The notes under the pieces are model-generated. The model did not search any database. It had not been told where the DNA came from and saw only the letters and a list, made by a program, of their open reading frames with translations. A DNA stretch of 22,762 nt, taken from positions 1 to 22,762 of the forward strand of contig ONYJ01000021.1 in NCBI GenBank assembly GCA_900322025.1, read 5' to 3'. Every line of letters begins with the position of its first letter. Position 1 is the stretch's first letter. The DNA is from an uncultured Bacteroidales bacterium. Lineage in GTDB: Bacteria > Bacteroidota > Bacteroidia > Bacteroidales > UBA932. Of the stretch, positions 15,725 through 22,712 are shown piece after piece. The translations under genes were made by a program, and so were the position numbers.

Positions 15725-16369
15725 ATGAGAAAATCATTATTCTTAATTCTTATATTATCTGTATTTCTTTTTAATTTCTGCAGTAAAGAAAAAGAATTTG
15801 AAAAAGAGCAAACATCGCAACAAGCGTATCTATATGAGATTGTATGTAAAGAAAATTTAAAGACAAAGAAACTTTATTTGGCAGAACGCAACGGAGCAGG
15901 GCTAATTGTAACAAAGTCAAATGTGATGTCTGATGGAGTCAGGCCTTTGGCTGATATTCCAGATTACTTGCTTAAGTATCTGAATGAATATACTAAGCCC
16001 GATTTTCCTACAGAATGGGATGAATTCAGCCTGTGTGAGCGCCTTTCGTTCGATACTGTGTTGTCTTTTGAAGAAAAAGAATTGGTTGCACAAACAATAG
16101 GCATAATATCGTTTGCAAAGGAAGAATTATGTAAACATGCTATAACGAAGCGTTCCGAAAAAGATAAAGAGGAGGAGGACTTGTGCTTGTCGCAGTACAA
16201 GCAAAAAGTTTACAAGATTCTAATGGAGATTGCAATGAGCACAGCAGGTGGAGCTATTACAGGTGCTCTGATTGGTGCTGAAGTTGCTTGCATTGTTGCT
16301 ATGTACTGTGCTTTGGATGATATTGAACTTGCAGGTATAGAGTACATACGCTGCACGGCACGCCGGTAA
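15725..16369 (+). CDS. Predicted lipoprotein with C-terminal glycine-rich hydrophobic segment
   Basis: A 214-residue protein I cannot assign to a family. It starts with a basic, hydrophobic signal peptide ending LFNFC, with Cys19 as the probable lipidated residue; Phe before the Cys is unusual, but Bacteroidota lipoboxes are loose. The residues after Cys (SKEKEFEKE) are acidic, which in Bacteroidota is compatible with surface export. The middle part is charged and has several Cys (about 41, 104, 136, 153). Residues about 170-200 are a Gly/Ala-rich hydrophobic stretch, GGAITGALIGAEVACIVAMY, resembling a glycine zipper, then a charged tail ending TARR. Such a segment could insert in a membrane or mediate oligomerisation. 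It is the last gene of the repeat-bounded cassette, 5 bp after the small membrane protein, and is followed by a hairpin. No link to cobalamin is evident. Confidence 0.7.
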   Translation: MRKSLFLILILSVFLFNFCSKEKEFEKEQTSQQAYLYEIVCKENLKTKKLYLAERNGAGLIVTKSNVMSDGVRPLADIPDYLLKYLNEYTKPDFPTEWDEFSLCERLSFDTVLSFEEKELVAQTIGIISFAKEELCKHAITKRSEKDKEEEDLCLSQYKQKVYKILMEIAMSTAGGAITGALIGAEVACIVAMYCALDDIELAGIEYIRCTARR

Positions 16370-16405
16370 AAAATAAAGCGAATTGTACGCTGGAGATTTC
16401 TGTTT

Positions 16406-16435
16406 AGCCCGTAAGACATGAATTGTCTGCGGGCT
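16406..16435 (+). terminator. Imperfect hairpin after the cassette
   Basis: AGCCCG-TA-AGACA and TGTCT-G-CGGGCT form an 11-bp stem with a small internal asymmetry and a short loop. The tail GATTTGCTT is only moderately T-rich, so it could terminate the cassette transcript partly or act as an RNA-stabilising end. The right arm belongs to the 27-bp repeat. Confidence 0.45.
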
Positions 16436-16461
16436 GATTTGCTTGAATATGTCAGCTTGAG

Positions 16462-16564
16462 TTTGCTCATTTGGCTTATCGAAAAGGTTCGTTTCACGCA
16501 GCTTTTCTCGCCATGGCAAAGCCAAGTGAACTTGTCTTTGCTCATCTGGCTTATCGAAAAGGTT
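16462..16564 (+). repeat. 28-bp direct repeat (16462-16489 and 16537-16564) just upstream of cbiA
   Basis: TTTGCTCATyTGGCTTATCG followed by AAAAGGTT occurs twice, 75 bp apart, with one mismatch in 28 bases. Between the copies AAGCCAA (16519-16525) can pair with TTGGCTT of the first copy (16471-16477) or TGGCTT of the second (16547-16552). The stretch is open in the cbiA frame, but it precedes the conserved start and is probably untranslated. Confidence 0.85.
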
Positions 16565-16581
16565 ATTTCAAACATTCTGTG

Positions 16582-16589
16582 TAAATTTG
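16582..16589 (+). promoter_or_regulatory. cbiA: TAAATTTG element immediately before cbiA
   Basis: TAAATTTG is an exact TAnnTTTG match but ends only 5 nt before the cbiA ATG, so its use would give a nearly leaderless mRNA. No good TTTG lies at the -33 position; the end of the second 28-bp repeat (AAGGTT) lies there instead. It may be fortuitous. Confidence 0.3.
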
Positions 16590-16594
16590 TGCAC

Positions 16595-18100
16595 ATGAAA
16601 CAGATTCCACAATTTCTGATATCAGCCCCTTCGTCGGGCAGTGGCAAGACCACGATAAGTGTTGCGCTTATGAAAATTCTCAGTTCAAGAGGATATAAGG
16701 TGCAACCTTTCAAATGTGGCCCAGACTACATAGACACCAAGTTTCACTCCAAAGCCTGCAACAATATCCCTTCATACAACTTAGATAGCTTCTTTACCTC
16801 CACTAATCACATAAAAAACTTGTATGTATCTCATGCAGAGAAGGCTGATATATGTATAATCGAGGGAATGATGGGGCTTCTCGATGGCTATAATAAATCT
16901 AGGGGCTCTGCAGGAGAGATTGCTGCCGCACTCGAACTTCCGGTAGTATTAGTAGTAGATGCAAAAAGTTCGGCCTACTCTCTTACCCCCATTTTGAAAG
17001 GCTTTAAAGAGTACGATAAGGCTATCAATATCATAGGTGTAATTTTCAATAAGGTAGGTTCCGCAAAACACCGCAAACAGCTTGAGGAGGTATGTGAAGA
17101 TGCTGGTTTAAAAGCCTTTGGATTTATTCCAAAAGTTGCTGAAGCTGAAAATAAAAGCCGATACTTAGGCCTTGATTTCTCCGAAATGGAAATTAACAAG
17201 GCCGCTGTTGGCATTGCTGAACATATTGATATAGAAGAACTTCTAAAAGCATCAACCAAGCCGCTACCTATTGCGGCAAACAATTATAAATCCGCTGCTA
17301 CTGCCACCACTAACCCGGCCAGCTCTGTTTCACCTACTTCAGTTACTTCTTCCGATTCTGCTTCCCCTGCTACTACTGAGGTCGCAGTTTCTGACACCGC
17401 TACTGATTCTGGTTCTGCTTCCGACTATGCTGAGTATGATACTGCTGCTACTATTGATGCCGCAGTTTCTAACACCACTACTGGCACTGCTTCCGATTCT
17501 GCAGCAAGGAATAATCACAAAATACTGATAGCCAAAAACGAAGAGTCTTTTTCCTTTATATATCAGGAGCATATAGACAGATGGCATAATGTATCTTTCT
17601 TTAATCCGGAAGACGATGTTGCTATTCCAGAAGATATAGATTTGCTATACCTGCCGGGGGGCTACCCTGAAAAACATTTAGAAGTATTGTCGAGATGCAA
17701 AAGCACTATGGAATCTATAAAAAATTATGCCTTGCATGGGGGTAAGATTTTGGCAGAATGTGGGGGGATGATATACCTATGCCAGAGCGTTATTACCGAT
17801 AATGGAGAATATCCTATGTGCGGAGTTCTGCCATACAAAATTACTGCAAGACAGCAGGAGAGAAAACTCGCCCTCGGCTACCGCTCGTTCAAATACAACG
17901 GGCTCAAAATCACCGGCCACGAATTCCACTACACTCACTTTATCGGCCCTGCTCCAGATAGTATTGTTCAGGTTTACGATGCACGCCAATGCAAACAAAC
18001 CACCCCTATCTTACGCAGCAAGAATACCATAGCAAGCTATATGCACCTATATTGGGGAGAAAAAGATATTTTTGATATTTTTGACACTAAGCAACCTTGA
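16595..18100 (+). CDS. cbiA: Cobyrinic acid a,c-diamide synthase CbiA
   Basis: This glutamine-dependent, ATP-using enzyme amidates the a and c carboxylates of cobyrinic acid. The N-terminal dethiobiotin-synthetase-like domain (1 to about 215) has the P-loop SSGSGKTT at 13-20, PFKCGPDYIDTKFHS and IIEGMMGLLDG. The C-terminal class I amidotransferase domain (about 309-501) has YLPGGYPE, AECGGMIYL with nucleophile Cys389, and GHEFHYTHF. Between them, about 220-308, is a Ser/Thr/Ala/Asp-rich linker far longer than normal, with an internal direct repeat (17381-17405 and 17459-17483, 78 bp apart). I chose the ATG at 16595, giving 501 residues, because MKQIPQFLISAPSSGSGKTT is the family N-terminus; the extension to 16418 reads through repeat DNA. 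It is the first gene of the plus operon, 12 bp before the adenosyltransferase gene. Confidence 0.94.
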   Translation: MKQIPQFLISAPSSGSGKTTISVALMKILSSRGYKVQPFKCGPDYIDTKFHSKACNNIPSYNLDSFFTSTNHIKNLYVSHAEKADICIIEGMMGLLDGYNKSRGSAGEIAAALELPVVLVVDAKSSAYSLTPILKGFKEYDKAINIIGVIFNKVGSAKHRKQLEEVCEDAGLKAFGFIPKVAEAENKSRYLGLDFSEMEINKAAVGIAEHIDIEELLKASTKPLPIAANNYKSAATATTNPASSVSPTSVTSSDSASPATTEVAVSDTATDSGSASDYAEYDTAATIDAAVSNTTTGTASDSAARNNHKILIAKNEESFSFIYQEHIDRWHNVSFFNPEDDVAIPEDIDLLYLPGGYPEKHLEVLSRCKSTMESIKNYALHGGKILAECGGMIYLCQSVITDNGEYPMCGVLPYKITARQQERKLALGYRSFKYNGLKITGHEFHYTHFIGPAPDSIVQVYDARQCKQTTPILRSKNTIASYMHLYWGEKDIFDIFDTKQP

Positions 18101-18112
18101 AATGCAGGCAAA

Positions 18113-18610
18113 ATGAAACAGATATACACTAAAACCGGAGATAAGGGAAGCACATCGCTGAAGGGTGGCACCAGAGTTCCTAAAGACGATTTGAGGATTG
18201 AGACCAATGGGCTGATAGATCTTATGAACTCTTGCCTTGGTTTTGTAAGAGCATCTTGTACAGATAGTTCCGAACGAGAATTTATTTTGTCTATCCAGAA
18301 AGAGCTTATGGTAATAATGAGCCATATAGCAACACCGAAAGGTGTAGAAAACAACAAGATACTGCATTGCAAGGCACTTGTTATGCAGATGGAACAAATA
18401 ATAGACAACTCTACTTCTCCGGCGGGTTTTGTTATTCCGGGCGAAAACCTGCTTTCTTCTCTAATACATATAGCCAGAAGCACCACAAGGATAGTTGAAA
18501 TAAAAGTGTGGAAACTTGCACAACTCTATAACATAGACAAAGATATTCCCGTATTTTTTAACCGTTTGTCTGATTATCTTTTTATCTTGGCAATAAAATA
18601 CTCAAAATGA
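18113..18610 (+). CDS. pduO: PduO-type ATP:cob(I)alamin/cob(I)yrinic acid a,c-diamide adenosyltransferase
   Basis: This enzyme attaches the adenosyl group of ATP to Co(I) of the corrinoid, the step between CbiA and CbiP. The 165-residue protein has the PduO-family N-terminal ATP-binding motif YTKTGDKGSTSL (5-16), the GGTRVPKDDLRIE segment, PAGFVIPG near the middle, and the C-terminal NRLSDYLFILA. It is divergent: the usual GxVDELNS is GLIDLMNS, and the basic Arg-rich helix (typically RxxCRRAER) reads ARSTTRIVEIKVWKL, with fewer arginines. It is also somewhat shorter than the common 180-190 residues. It is not of the BtuR/CobA type. It overlaps the next gene by 4 bp (ATGA), so translation is probably coupled. 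The position between cbiA and cbiP supports the function despite the divergence. Confidence 0.87.
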   Translation: MKQIYTKTGDKGSTSLKGGTRVPKDDLRIETNGLIDLMNSCLGFVRASCTDSSEREFILSIQKELMVIMSHIATPKGVENNKILHCKALVMQMEQIIDNSTSPAGFVIPGENLLSSLIHIARSTTRIVEIKVWKLAQLYNIDKDIPVFFNRLSDYLFILAIKYSK

Positions 18611-20100
18611 CCAGACAACTGCATAACCTTATGCTTGCCGGAACGGGCAGCGATGTTGGTAAGAGCATAATTGCTACTGCATTATGCAGAATATTCCTGC
18701 AAGATGGCTATGCTCCGGCTCCTTTTAAGGCACAAAATATGGCCCTGAATTCTTTTGCCACAAAAGAAGGCTTGGAAATTGGAAGAGCGCAAGCGGTACA
18801 GGCAGAAGCCGCTGGCTTGGAGTGCAGTTCAGACATGAACCCTATCCTACTCAAACCCCAGAGTAACCACACTTCTCAGGTTATATTAAATGGCAAAGCA
18901 ATAGGCACCAGTAGCGCATACGAATATTTTCGCAAGGAGGGAAAAGAAGAATTGAGGGTTGCAGCTCAGCAAGCATTCAACAGATTGGCAGCACGTTATA
19001 ATCCTATAGTATTGGAGGGGGCCGGTAGCATATCGGAGCTAAATCTGTATGAGTCTGATATTGTAAATATGCCTATGGCCCGTTATGCTAATGCCGATGT
19101 GCTACTCGTAGCCGATATAGACAGAGGAGGTGTATTTGCATCTGCATACGGCAGCATTGCCCTACAAAATAAAGAAGATAAACAAAGAATCAAAGGCATT
19201 ATAGTAAACAAGTTCAGGGGAGATTTAAGACTATTCGAAAGCGGCAAAAAAATATTGCAGGATATATGCAAGGTGCCGGTTTTGGGTGTAATCCCCCATT
19301 TCAACAATATCCACATAGAAGAAGAAGACAGCGTAGATCTTGCAGCAAAAAGCTTCAAGATGCAAGGCGGTAAAATAAACATTGCCGTAATTCTCCTAAG
19401 GCATATTTCTAACTTTACAGATTTCAACTCTTTAGAAAGAGACCCAAGAGTACATCTGTACTATACTTCTAATACAGAAGATATTATCAAGAGTGATATT
19501 ATAATTATCCCCGGCACAAAATCTACCATAGAAGATTTGTATGAACTCAGAAAAAACGGTTGTGCTCAAGCTATTGTGTCTGCGCACAAAAATGGTGCTT
19601 CTGTATTCGGCATCTGCGGAGGTTATCAGATGATGGGTAGCCAGATTACAGATCCTCTACACATAGAAGGAAATATTGAAATGCTACCGGGTTTAGGACT
19701 TTTACCTATTGCTACAGAGATTACAAAAGACAAAATAACAAAGCAAAGCCATTTTCAACTTGCCCCTCAGCCTAATAGTTCAACCCTTAGCGGCTACGAA
19801 ATACACATGGGAGAAACAACTCCGCTACCAAACACACAGCCTGCTCCACTTTTAATTGCAGAAGACGGACGTACTGATGGTATCTATATCAATAACAAAT
19901 GTATGGGTTGCTATCTGCATGGCATTTTGGATAATACGCAATTTATAGATTTTCTGCTTAACCCTTTTGGCAGCAAAATTTCTAATTCGGCTACAGGCTT
20001 AGACTACAACTCCTTTAAACAACAACAATACGATCTTCTTGCGGAACATGTTCGCAAGCACATAGATATGGATTTATTATATAGAATATTACAAACATGA
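18607..20100 (+). CDS. cbiP: Adenosylcobyric acid synthase CbiP/CobQ
   Basis: It amidates the b, d, e and g carboxylates of adenosylcobyrinic acid a,c-diamide, using glutamine and ATP, to give adenosylcobyric acid. The N-terminal domain shows the P-loop GTGSDVGKS at 12-20, then PFKAQNMALNS, QAEAAGLE, MNPILLKPQSN and LEGAGSISELNL. DIDRGGVFAS and GIIVNKFRGD follow. The C-terminal amidotransferase part has PGTKSTIEDL, GICGGYQMMG with the nucleophile Cys337, GYEIHMGET and GCYLHGILDN. At 497 residues it has the family length, and unlike its neighbour CbiA it has no low-complexity insertion. It overlaps the genes on both sides by 4 bp (ATGA at 18607 and 20097), so the three are translationally coupled. 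The assignment is secure. Confidence 0.97.
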   Translation: MTRQLHNLMLAGTGSDVGKSIIATALCRIFLQDGYAPAPFKAQNMALNSFATKEGLEIGRAQAVQAEAAGLECSSDMNPILLKPQSNHTSQVILNGKAIGTSSAYEYFRKEGKEELRVAAQQAFNRLAARYNPIVLEGAGSISELNLYESDIVNMPMARYANADVLLVADIDRGGVFASAYGSIALQNKEDKQRIKGIIVNKFRGDLRLFESGKKILQDICKVPVLGVIPHFNNIHIEEEDSVDLAAKSFKMQGGKINIAVILLRHISNFTDFNSLERDPRVHLYYTSNTEDIIKSDIIIIPGTKSTIEDLYELRKNGCAQAIVSAHKNGASVFGICGGYQMMGSQITDPLHIEGNIEMLPGLGLLPIATEITKDKITKQSHFQLAPQPNSSTLSGYEIHMGETTPLPNTQPAPLLIAEDGRTDGIYINNKCMGCYLHGILDNTQFIDFLLNPFGSKISNSATGLDYNSFKQQQYDLLAEHVRKHIDMDLLYRILQT

Positions 20101-21083
20101 TAAACGGACACGGCGACGATACCCACAACTACCAGAACATAAGGCTCAACTTTTCTTCTAATATCTATCCTCGGGCAGAGTTAACCCCATTGATTAACCA
20201 CCTAAAGGAACAGCTACATCTTATACGCAAATACCCCGAGCCGGATGCTGCTTCCTTAGAGGCAGCTATTGCAAATAAGATAGGTGTACCGGCAGAAAAT
20301 GTATTGGCAACGGCAGGCGCAACCGAAGCCATATATCTAATTGCACAAACATTCCGCTCTTGGCAAACTTTTAATGTAAAGCACCCTACTTTTAGCGAAT
20401 ACGAAGATGCCTGCAGAATGTTTCTCTACAGAGAAGATGTACTTGGCAACCTTATGTGGATTTGCAACCCTTGCAATCCTACCGGCGAGGTTCTCACCGA
20501 TATACAACTCATAGACCTACTGCAAAAACACCGATATCTTATTGTAGATCAATCTTATGAAGATTATACCACAGACAAGATAATGAGTGCGGCAGAAGGC
20601 ATACGCATACCTAACCTTATACAGATTCATTCTCTTACAAAAAAGTATGCAATTCCGGGGCTGAGAATTGGCTACATTACCGCCAACATAGGGATAATAC
20701 GCTTGCTCAGAAGCAATATACACCCATGGAGCATTAACACATTAGCCATAGAAGCCGGAAAGTTTATGTTGGAAAATTTCAACTCCGCCGTTTCAGACAT
20801 TGCAGAATATTTGCGCTGTGCCCAAAGGCTTAGGTATGCCCTATCTTCTATAGACGGATTAGAGGTTAAACCTACAAAAACCAATTTCATGATTTGCCGC
20901 CTTAAAACCGGTAAATCCTCTGAACTAAAAGAGTTTCTCGCTAAAGAAAAAGGCATCTTGATAAGAGATGCTTCCAATTTCAGAGGACTATATGAAGGAC
21001 ACTTTAGGATAGCCTCCTCAAACGATGCCGATAACGAAGAACTGATTGCCGGAATAAAAGAATTTATCGAATCCGGAAAATAG
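20097..21083 (+). CDS. cobD: L-threonine-O-3-phosphate decarboxylase CobD (PLP-dependent)
   Basis: A class I/II PLP enzyme of the histidinol-phosphate aminotransferase fold that, in this context, decarboxylates L-threonine phosphate to (R)-1-amino-2-propanol phosphate, the linker donated to cobyric acid. The start MINGHGDDTHNYQNIRLNFSSN matches the family GGN/HGGD-like opening with the substrate-binding NFSSN. ATAGATEAIYLIAQ is the cofactor-binding segment, CNPCNPTGEVL contains the conserved NPTG, VDQSYEDY has the Asp that contacts the pyridine nitrogen, and SLTKKYAIPGLRIGY holds the Schiff-base Lys182. At 328 residues it is shorter than the Salmonella enzyme (about 364), with nothing obviously missing from the core. 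Sequence alone cannot separate this from an aminotransferase, but the location between cbiP and cbiB strongly favours the decarboxylase. It lies 15 bp before cbiB. Confidence 0.93.
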   Translation: MINGHGDDTHNYQNIRLNFSSNIYPRAELTPLINHLKEQLHLIRKYPEPDAASLEAAIANKIGVPAENVLATAGATEAIYLIAQTFRSWQTFNVKHPTFSEYEDACRMFLYREDVLGNLMWICNPCNPTGEVLTDIQLIDLLQKHRYLIVDQSYEDYTTDKIMSAAEGIRIPNLIQIHSLTKKYAIPGLRIGYITANIGIIRLLRSNIHPWSINTLAIEAGKFMLENFNSAVSDIAEYLRCAQRLRYALSSIDGLEVKPTKTNFMICRLKTGKSSELKEFLAKEKGILIRDASNFRGLYEGHFRIASSNDADNEELIAGIKEFIESGK

Positions 21084-21098
21084 TGAATACGCTGCAAG

Positions 21099-22073
21099 AT
21101 GCTCGATAGTTTACTGCTGTACATACTGCCGATTATTATAGGCTGGGGCTTGGATTTATTGCTGGGCGACCCTCCCTTTCTGCCACATCCTGTGGTTTTA
21201 ATGGGCAAAGCAGTATCTTTTTTTGAAAAGCGATTAAATAAAGGAAAGCATAAACGGTTCAAAGGAGCAGTTGCCTGCACCACCCTAATAGCATTAACAA
21301 TTGCAGTATTAGCTCTAATAATTTATTATACAGACAAATTACCACTCATATATGCCATATTGATACGTAGCATTTTTGTTTTCTTTTTCTTGGCCGGCAC
21401 CACTCTTATTTGCGAAGTAAAAAATGTTTTTAAAGCCGTAGATATATCTGTAGAAGACGGCAGAAAGCAAATAGCCAGAATTGTTGGAAGAGAAACAGAC
21501 CGGCTCACACCGCAAGAAATACGGACGGCCGCTTTGGAAACCTTATCGGAAAATCTCAGCGATGGAGTTATAGCCCCTTTATTTTGGCTCATGATCGGCG
21601 GCATACCCGGTATGGCCGCATATAAAATGGCAAACACCTTAGATTCCATGATTGGCTATAAAACGGCAAGATTCAAAGATTTCGGACGGTTTGCCGCCAA
21701 AACAGACGATATTCTCAACTGGTTGCCTGCCCGTTTATCTGCTATTCTGATGGCATGTGTTTCCGGCAAAGCCAAGGCCTTCCGCTTTATTCGAAAATAT
21801 GCCAGATGCCACGCAAGCCCAAATAGCGGCTATCCTGAGTCTGCCCTTGCCGGAATTTTAGATGCAAAGTTCGGCGGACCGCACTCTTATTTTGGAGAAA
21901 TCGTAGAAAAACCGTATATTGGGGAAAATCCACGGTGTCTAACCACACAAGATATGCACACAGCCATACGCATAAACCGCCTTACGGAAATTATAATGAT
22001 AGCTGTTGCGGCACTGTCTGGCACATTGGTACGATGGGGATTAGTGAGTTTACTTACCATTATAATGCTCTGA
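21099..22073 (+). CDS. cbiB: Adenosylcobinamide-phosphate synthase CbiB
   Basis: An integral membrane enzyme that joins aminopropanol phosphate to adenosylcobyric acid. The 324 residues contain WGLDLLLGDPPFLPHPVVLMG near the N-terminus, IVGRETDRLTPQEIRTAALE, ETLSENLSDGVIAPLFW, NTLDSMIGYKT, DDILNWLPARLSA and HASPNSGYPESALAGILD, all in the family order. Hydrophobic segments lie at about 5-20, 50-72, 78-102, 155-172, 200-212 and at the C-terminal end. Some literature calls this enzyme CobD, not to be confused with the preceding decarboxylase. It is placed 15 bp after cobD and 38 bp before cobU. The assignment is secure. Confidence 0.96.
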   Translation: MLDSLLLYILPIIIGWGLDLLLGDPPFLPHPVVLMGKAVSFFEKRLNKGKHKRFKGAVACTTLIALTIAVLALIIYYTDKLPLIYAILIRSIFVFFFLAGTTLICEVKNVFKAVDISVEDGRKQIARIVGRETDRLTPQEIRTAALETLSENLSDGVIAPLFWLMIGGIPGMAAYKMANTLDSMIGYKTARFKDFGRFAAKTDDILNWLPARLSAILMACVSGKAKAFRFIRKYARCHASPNSGYPESALAGILDAKFGGPHSYFGEIVEKPYIGENPRCLTTQDMHTAIRINRLTEIIMIAVAALSGTLVRWGLVSLLTIIML

Positions 22074-22111
22074 CTTATTTAATAGAAATATCAAACATAA
22101 ACCGTAGCTAT

Positions 22112-22642
22112 ATGAGAAAAGTAATACTTATAACAGGCGGGCAACGTTCCGGAAAAAGCACGTATGCAGAAAATTTAGCCCTAAGCCTTACTCCTAATCC
22201 AGTTTATATTGCAACCGCTCATATTTGGGACGAGGATTTCAGCCAACGAATAGAAAAGCATAGGCAGAAACGAGGCTCCGAATGGACGAACATAGAAGAA
22301 GAGTATAATCTTAATACAGTGAAGATAGAAGGCCGATGCGCCGTAATAGATTGCGTAACTCTATGGCTTACCAATCTTGTACAGCCACATCTATCTAATA
22401 AAGATGGAATTTTGGATATGCAATCGATAAAAGAAAGAGCTAAACAGCAAATAGACGAGTTTATAGCCCAAGATGCCACCTTTATTTTTGTTACCAACGA
22501 AATCGGCTGCGGCGGCACAAGTTCAAACGCCGCACAAAGAAAGTTTACAGATCTTCAAGGTTGGATGAACCAATATATGGCCCAAATGGCAGATGAGGTT
22601 ATAATGTTAGTATCGGGCATACCTGTTCAAATCAAAGGTTAA
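22112..22642 (+). CDS. cobU: Adenosylcobinamide kinase / adenosylcobinamide-phosphate guanylyltransferase CobU
   Basis: This bifunctional enzyme phosphorylates adenosylcobinamide and then transfers GMP to give adenosylcobinamide-GDP. I chose the ATG at 22112, giving 176 residues, because MRKVILITGGQRSGKSTYAE is the exact family start; the longer frame from 21935 overlaps cbiB in another frame and is not credible. It shows the P-loop GGQRSGKST at 9-17, YIATA at 32-36, and IEKHRQKRGSEW in which His50 corresponds to the guanylylated histidine of Salmonella CobU. DCVTLWLTNL, VTNEIGCGG and MADEVIMLVSGIPVQIKG follow. It closes the operon: a strong terminator starts directly after the stop. CobS, which normally uses its product, does not follow here. 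Confidence 0.96.
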   Translation: MRKVILITGGQRSGKSTYAENLALSLTPNPVYIATAHIWDEDFSQRIEKHRQKRGSEWTNIEEEYNLNTVKIEGRCAVIDCVTLWLTNLVQPHLSNKDGILDMQSIKERAKQQIDEFIAQDATFIFVTNEIGCGGTSSNAAQRKFTDLQGWMNQYMAQMADEVIMLVSGIPVQIKG

Positions 22643-22683
22643 AAAAATAGGCCGGCTGATTTTTAGCCGACCTATTTTTTTTT
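22643..22683. terminator. Rho-independent terminator, probably bidirectional
   Basis: AAAAATAGGCCGGCT and AGCCGACCTATTTTT form a stem of about 14-15 bp with one mismatch (C/A) and the loop GATTTTT. It is followed by a run of nine Ts on the plus strand and preceded by As, which are Ts on the minus strand. It lies immediately after cobU and before the end of a converging gene, so it would serve both directions. Confidence 0.93.
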
Positions 22684-22712
22684 GATTGTAACCAAACTTT
22701 TAGAGCCTTGCT

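Larger units (their letters stand above)
15188..16444. repeat. 27-bp perfect direct repeat bounding a 1.2 kb cassette (copies 15188-15214 and 16418-16444)
   Basis: The 27 bases beginning ATGAATTGTCTGCGGGCTGA and ending TTTGCTT are identical at the two sites, 1230 bp apart. Between them lie three small plus-strand genes. The left copy supplies the -33 TTTG of the promoter that reads into the cassette. The right copy forms the right arm of a hairpin whose left arm lies inside the cassette. No transposase or recombinase is present. Confidence 0.9.

Noticed and set aside
16406..16444. Attachment site of an integrase
   Set aside because: The 27-bp repeat pair could suggest att sites, but no integrase, recombinase or tRNA lies within or beside the cassette, so only a direct repeat is reported.
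16418..16594. N-terminal extension of CbiA with a repeated LSLLIWLIEKV peptide
   Set aside because: The peptide repeat simply translates the 28-bp DNA repeat, and the family N-terminus begins exactly at the ATG 16595. The extension also starts inside the 27-bp repeat shared with 15188.
21935..22111. Longer CobU start overlapping cbiB
   Set aside because: It lies in a different frame over conserved cbiB sequence and precedes the canonical CobU start at 22112.
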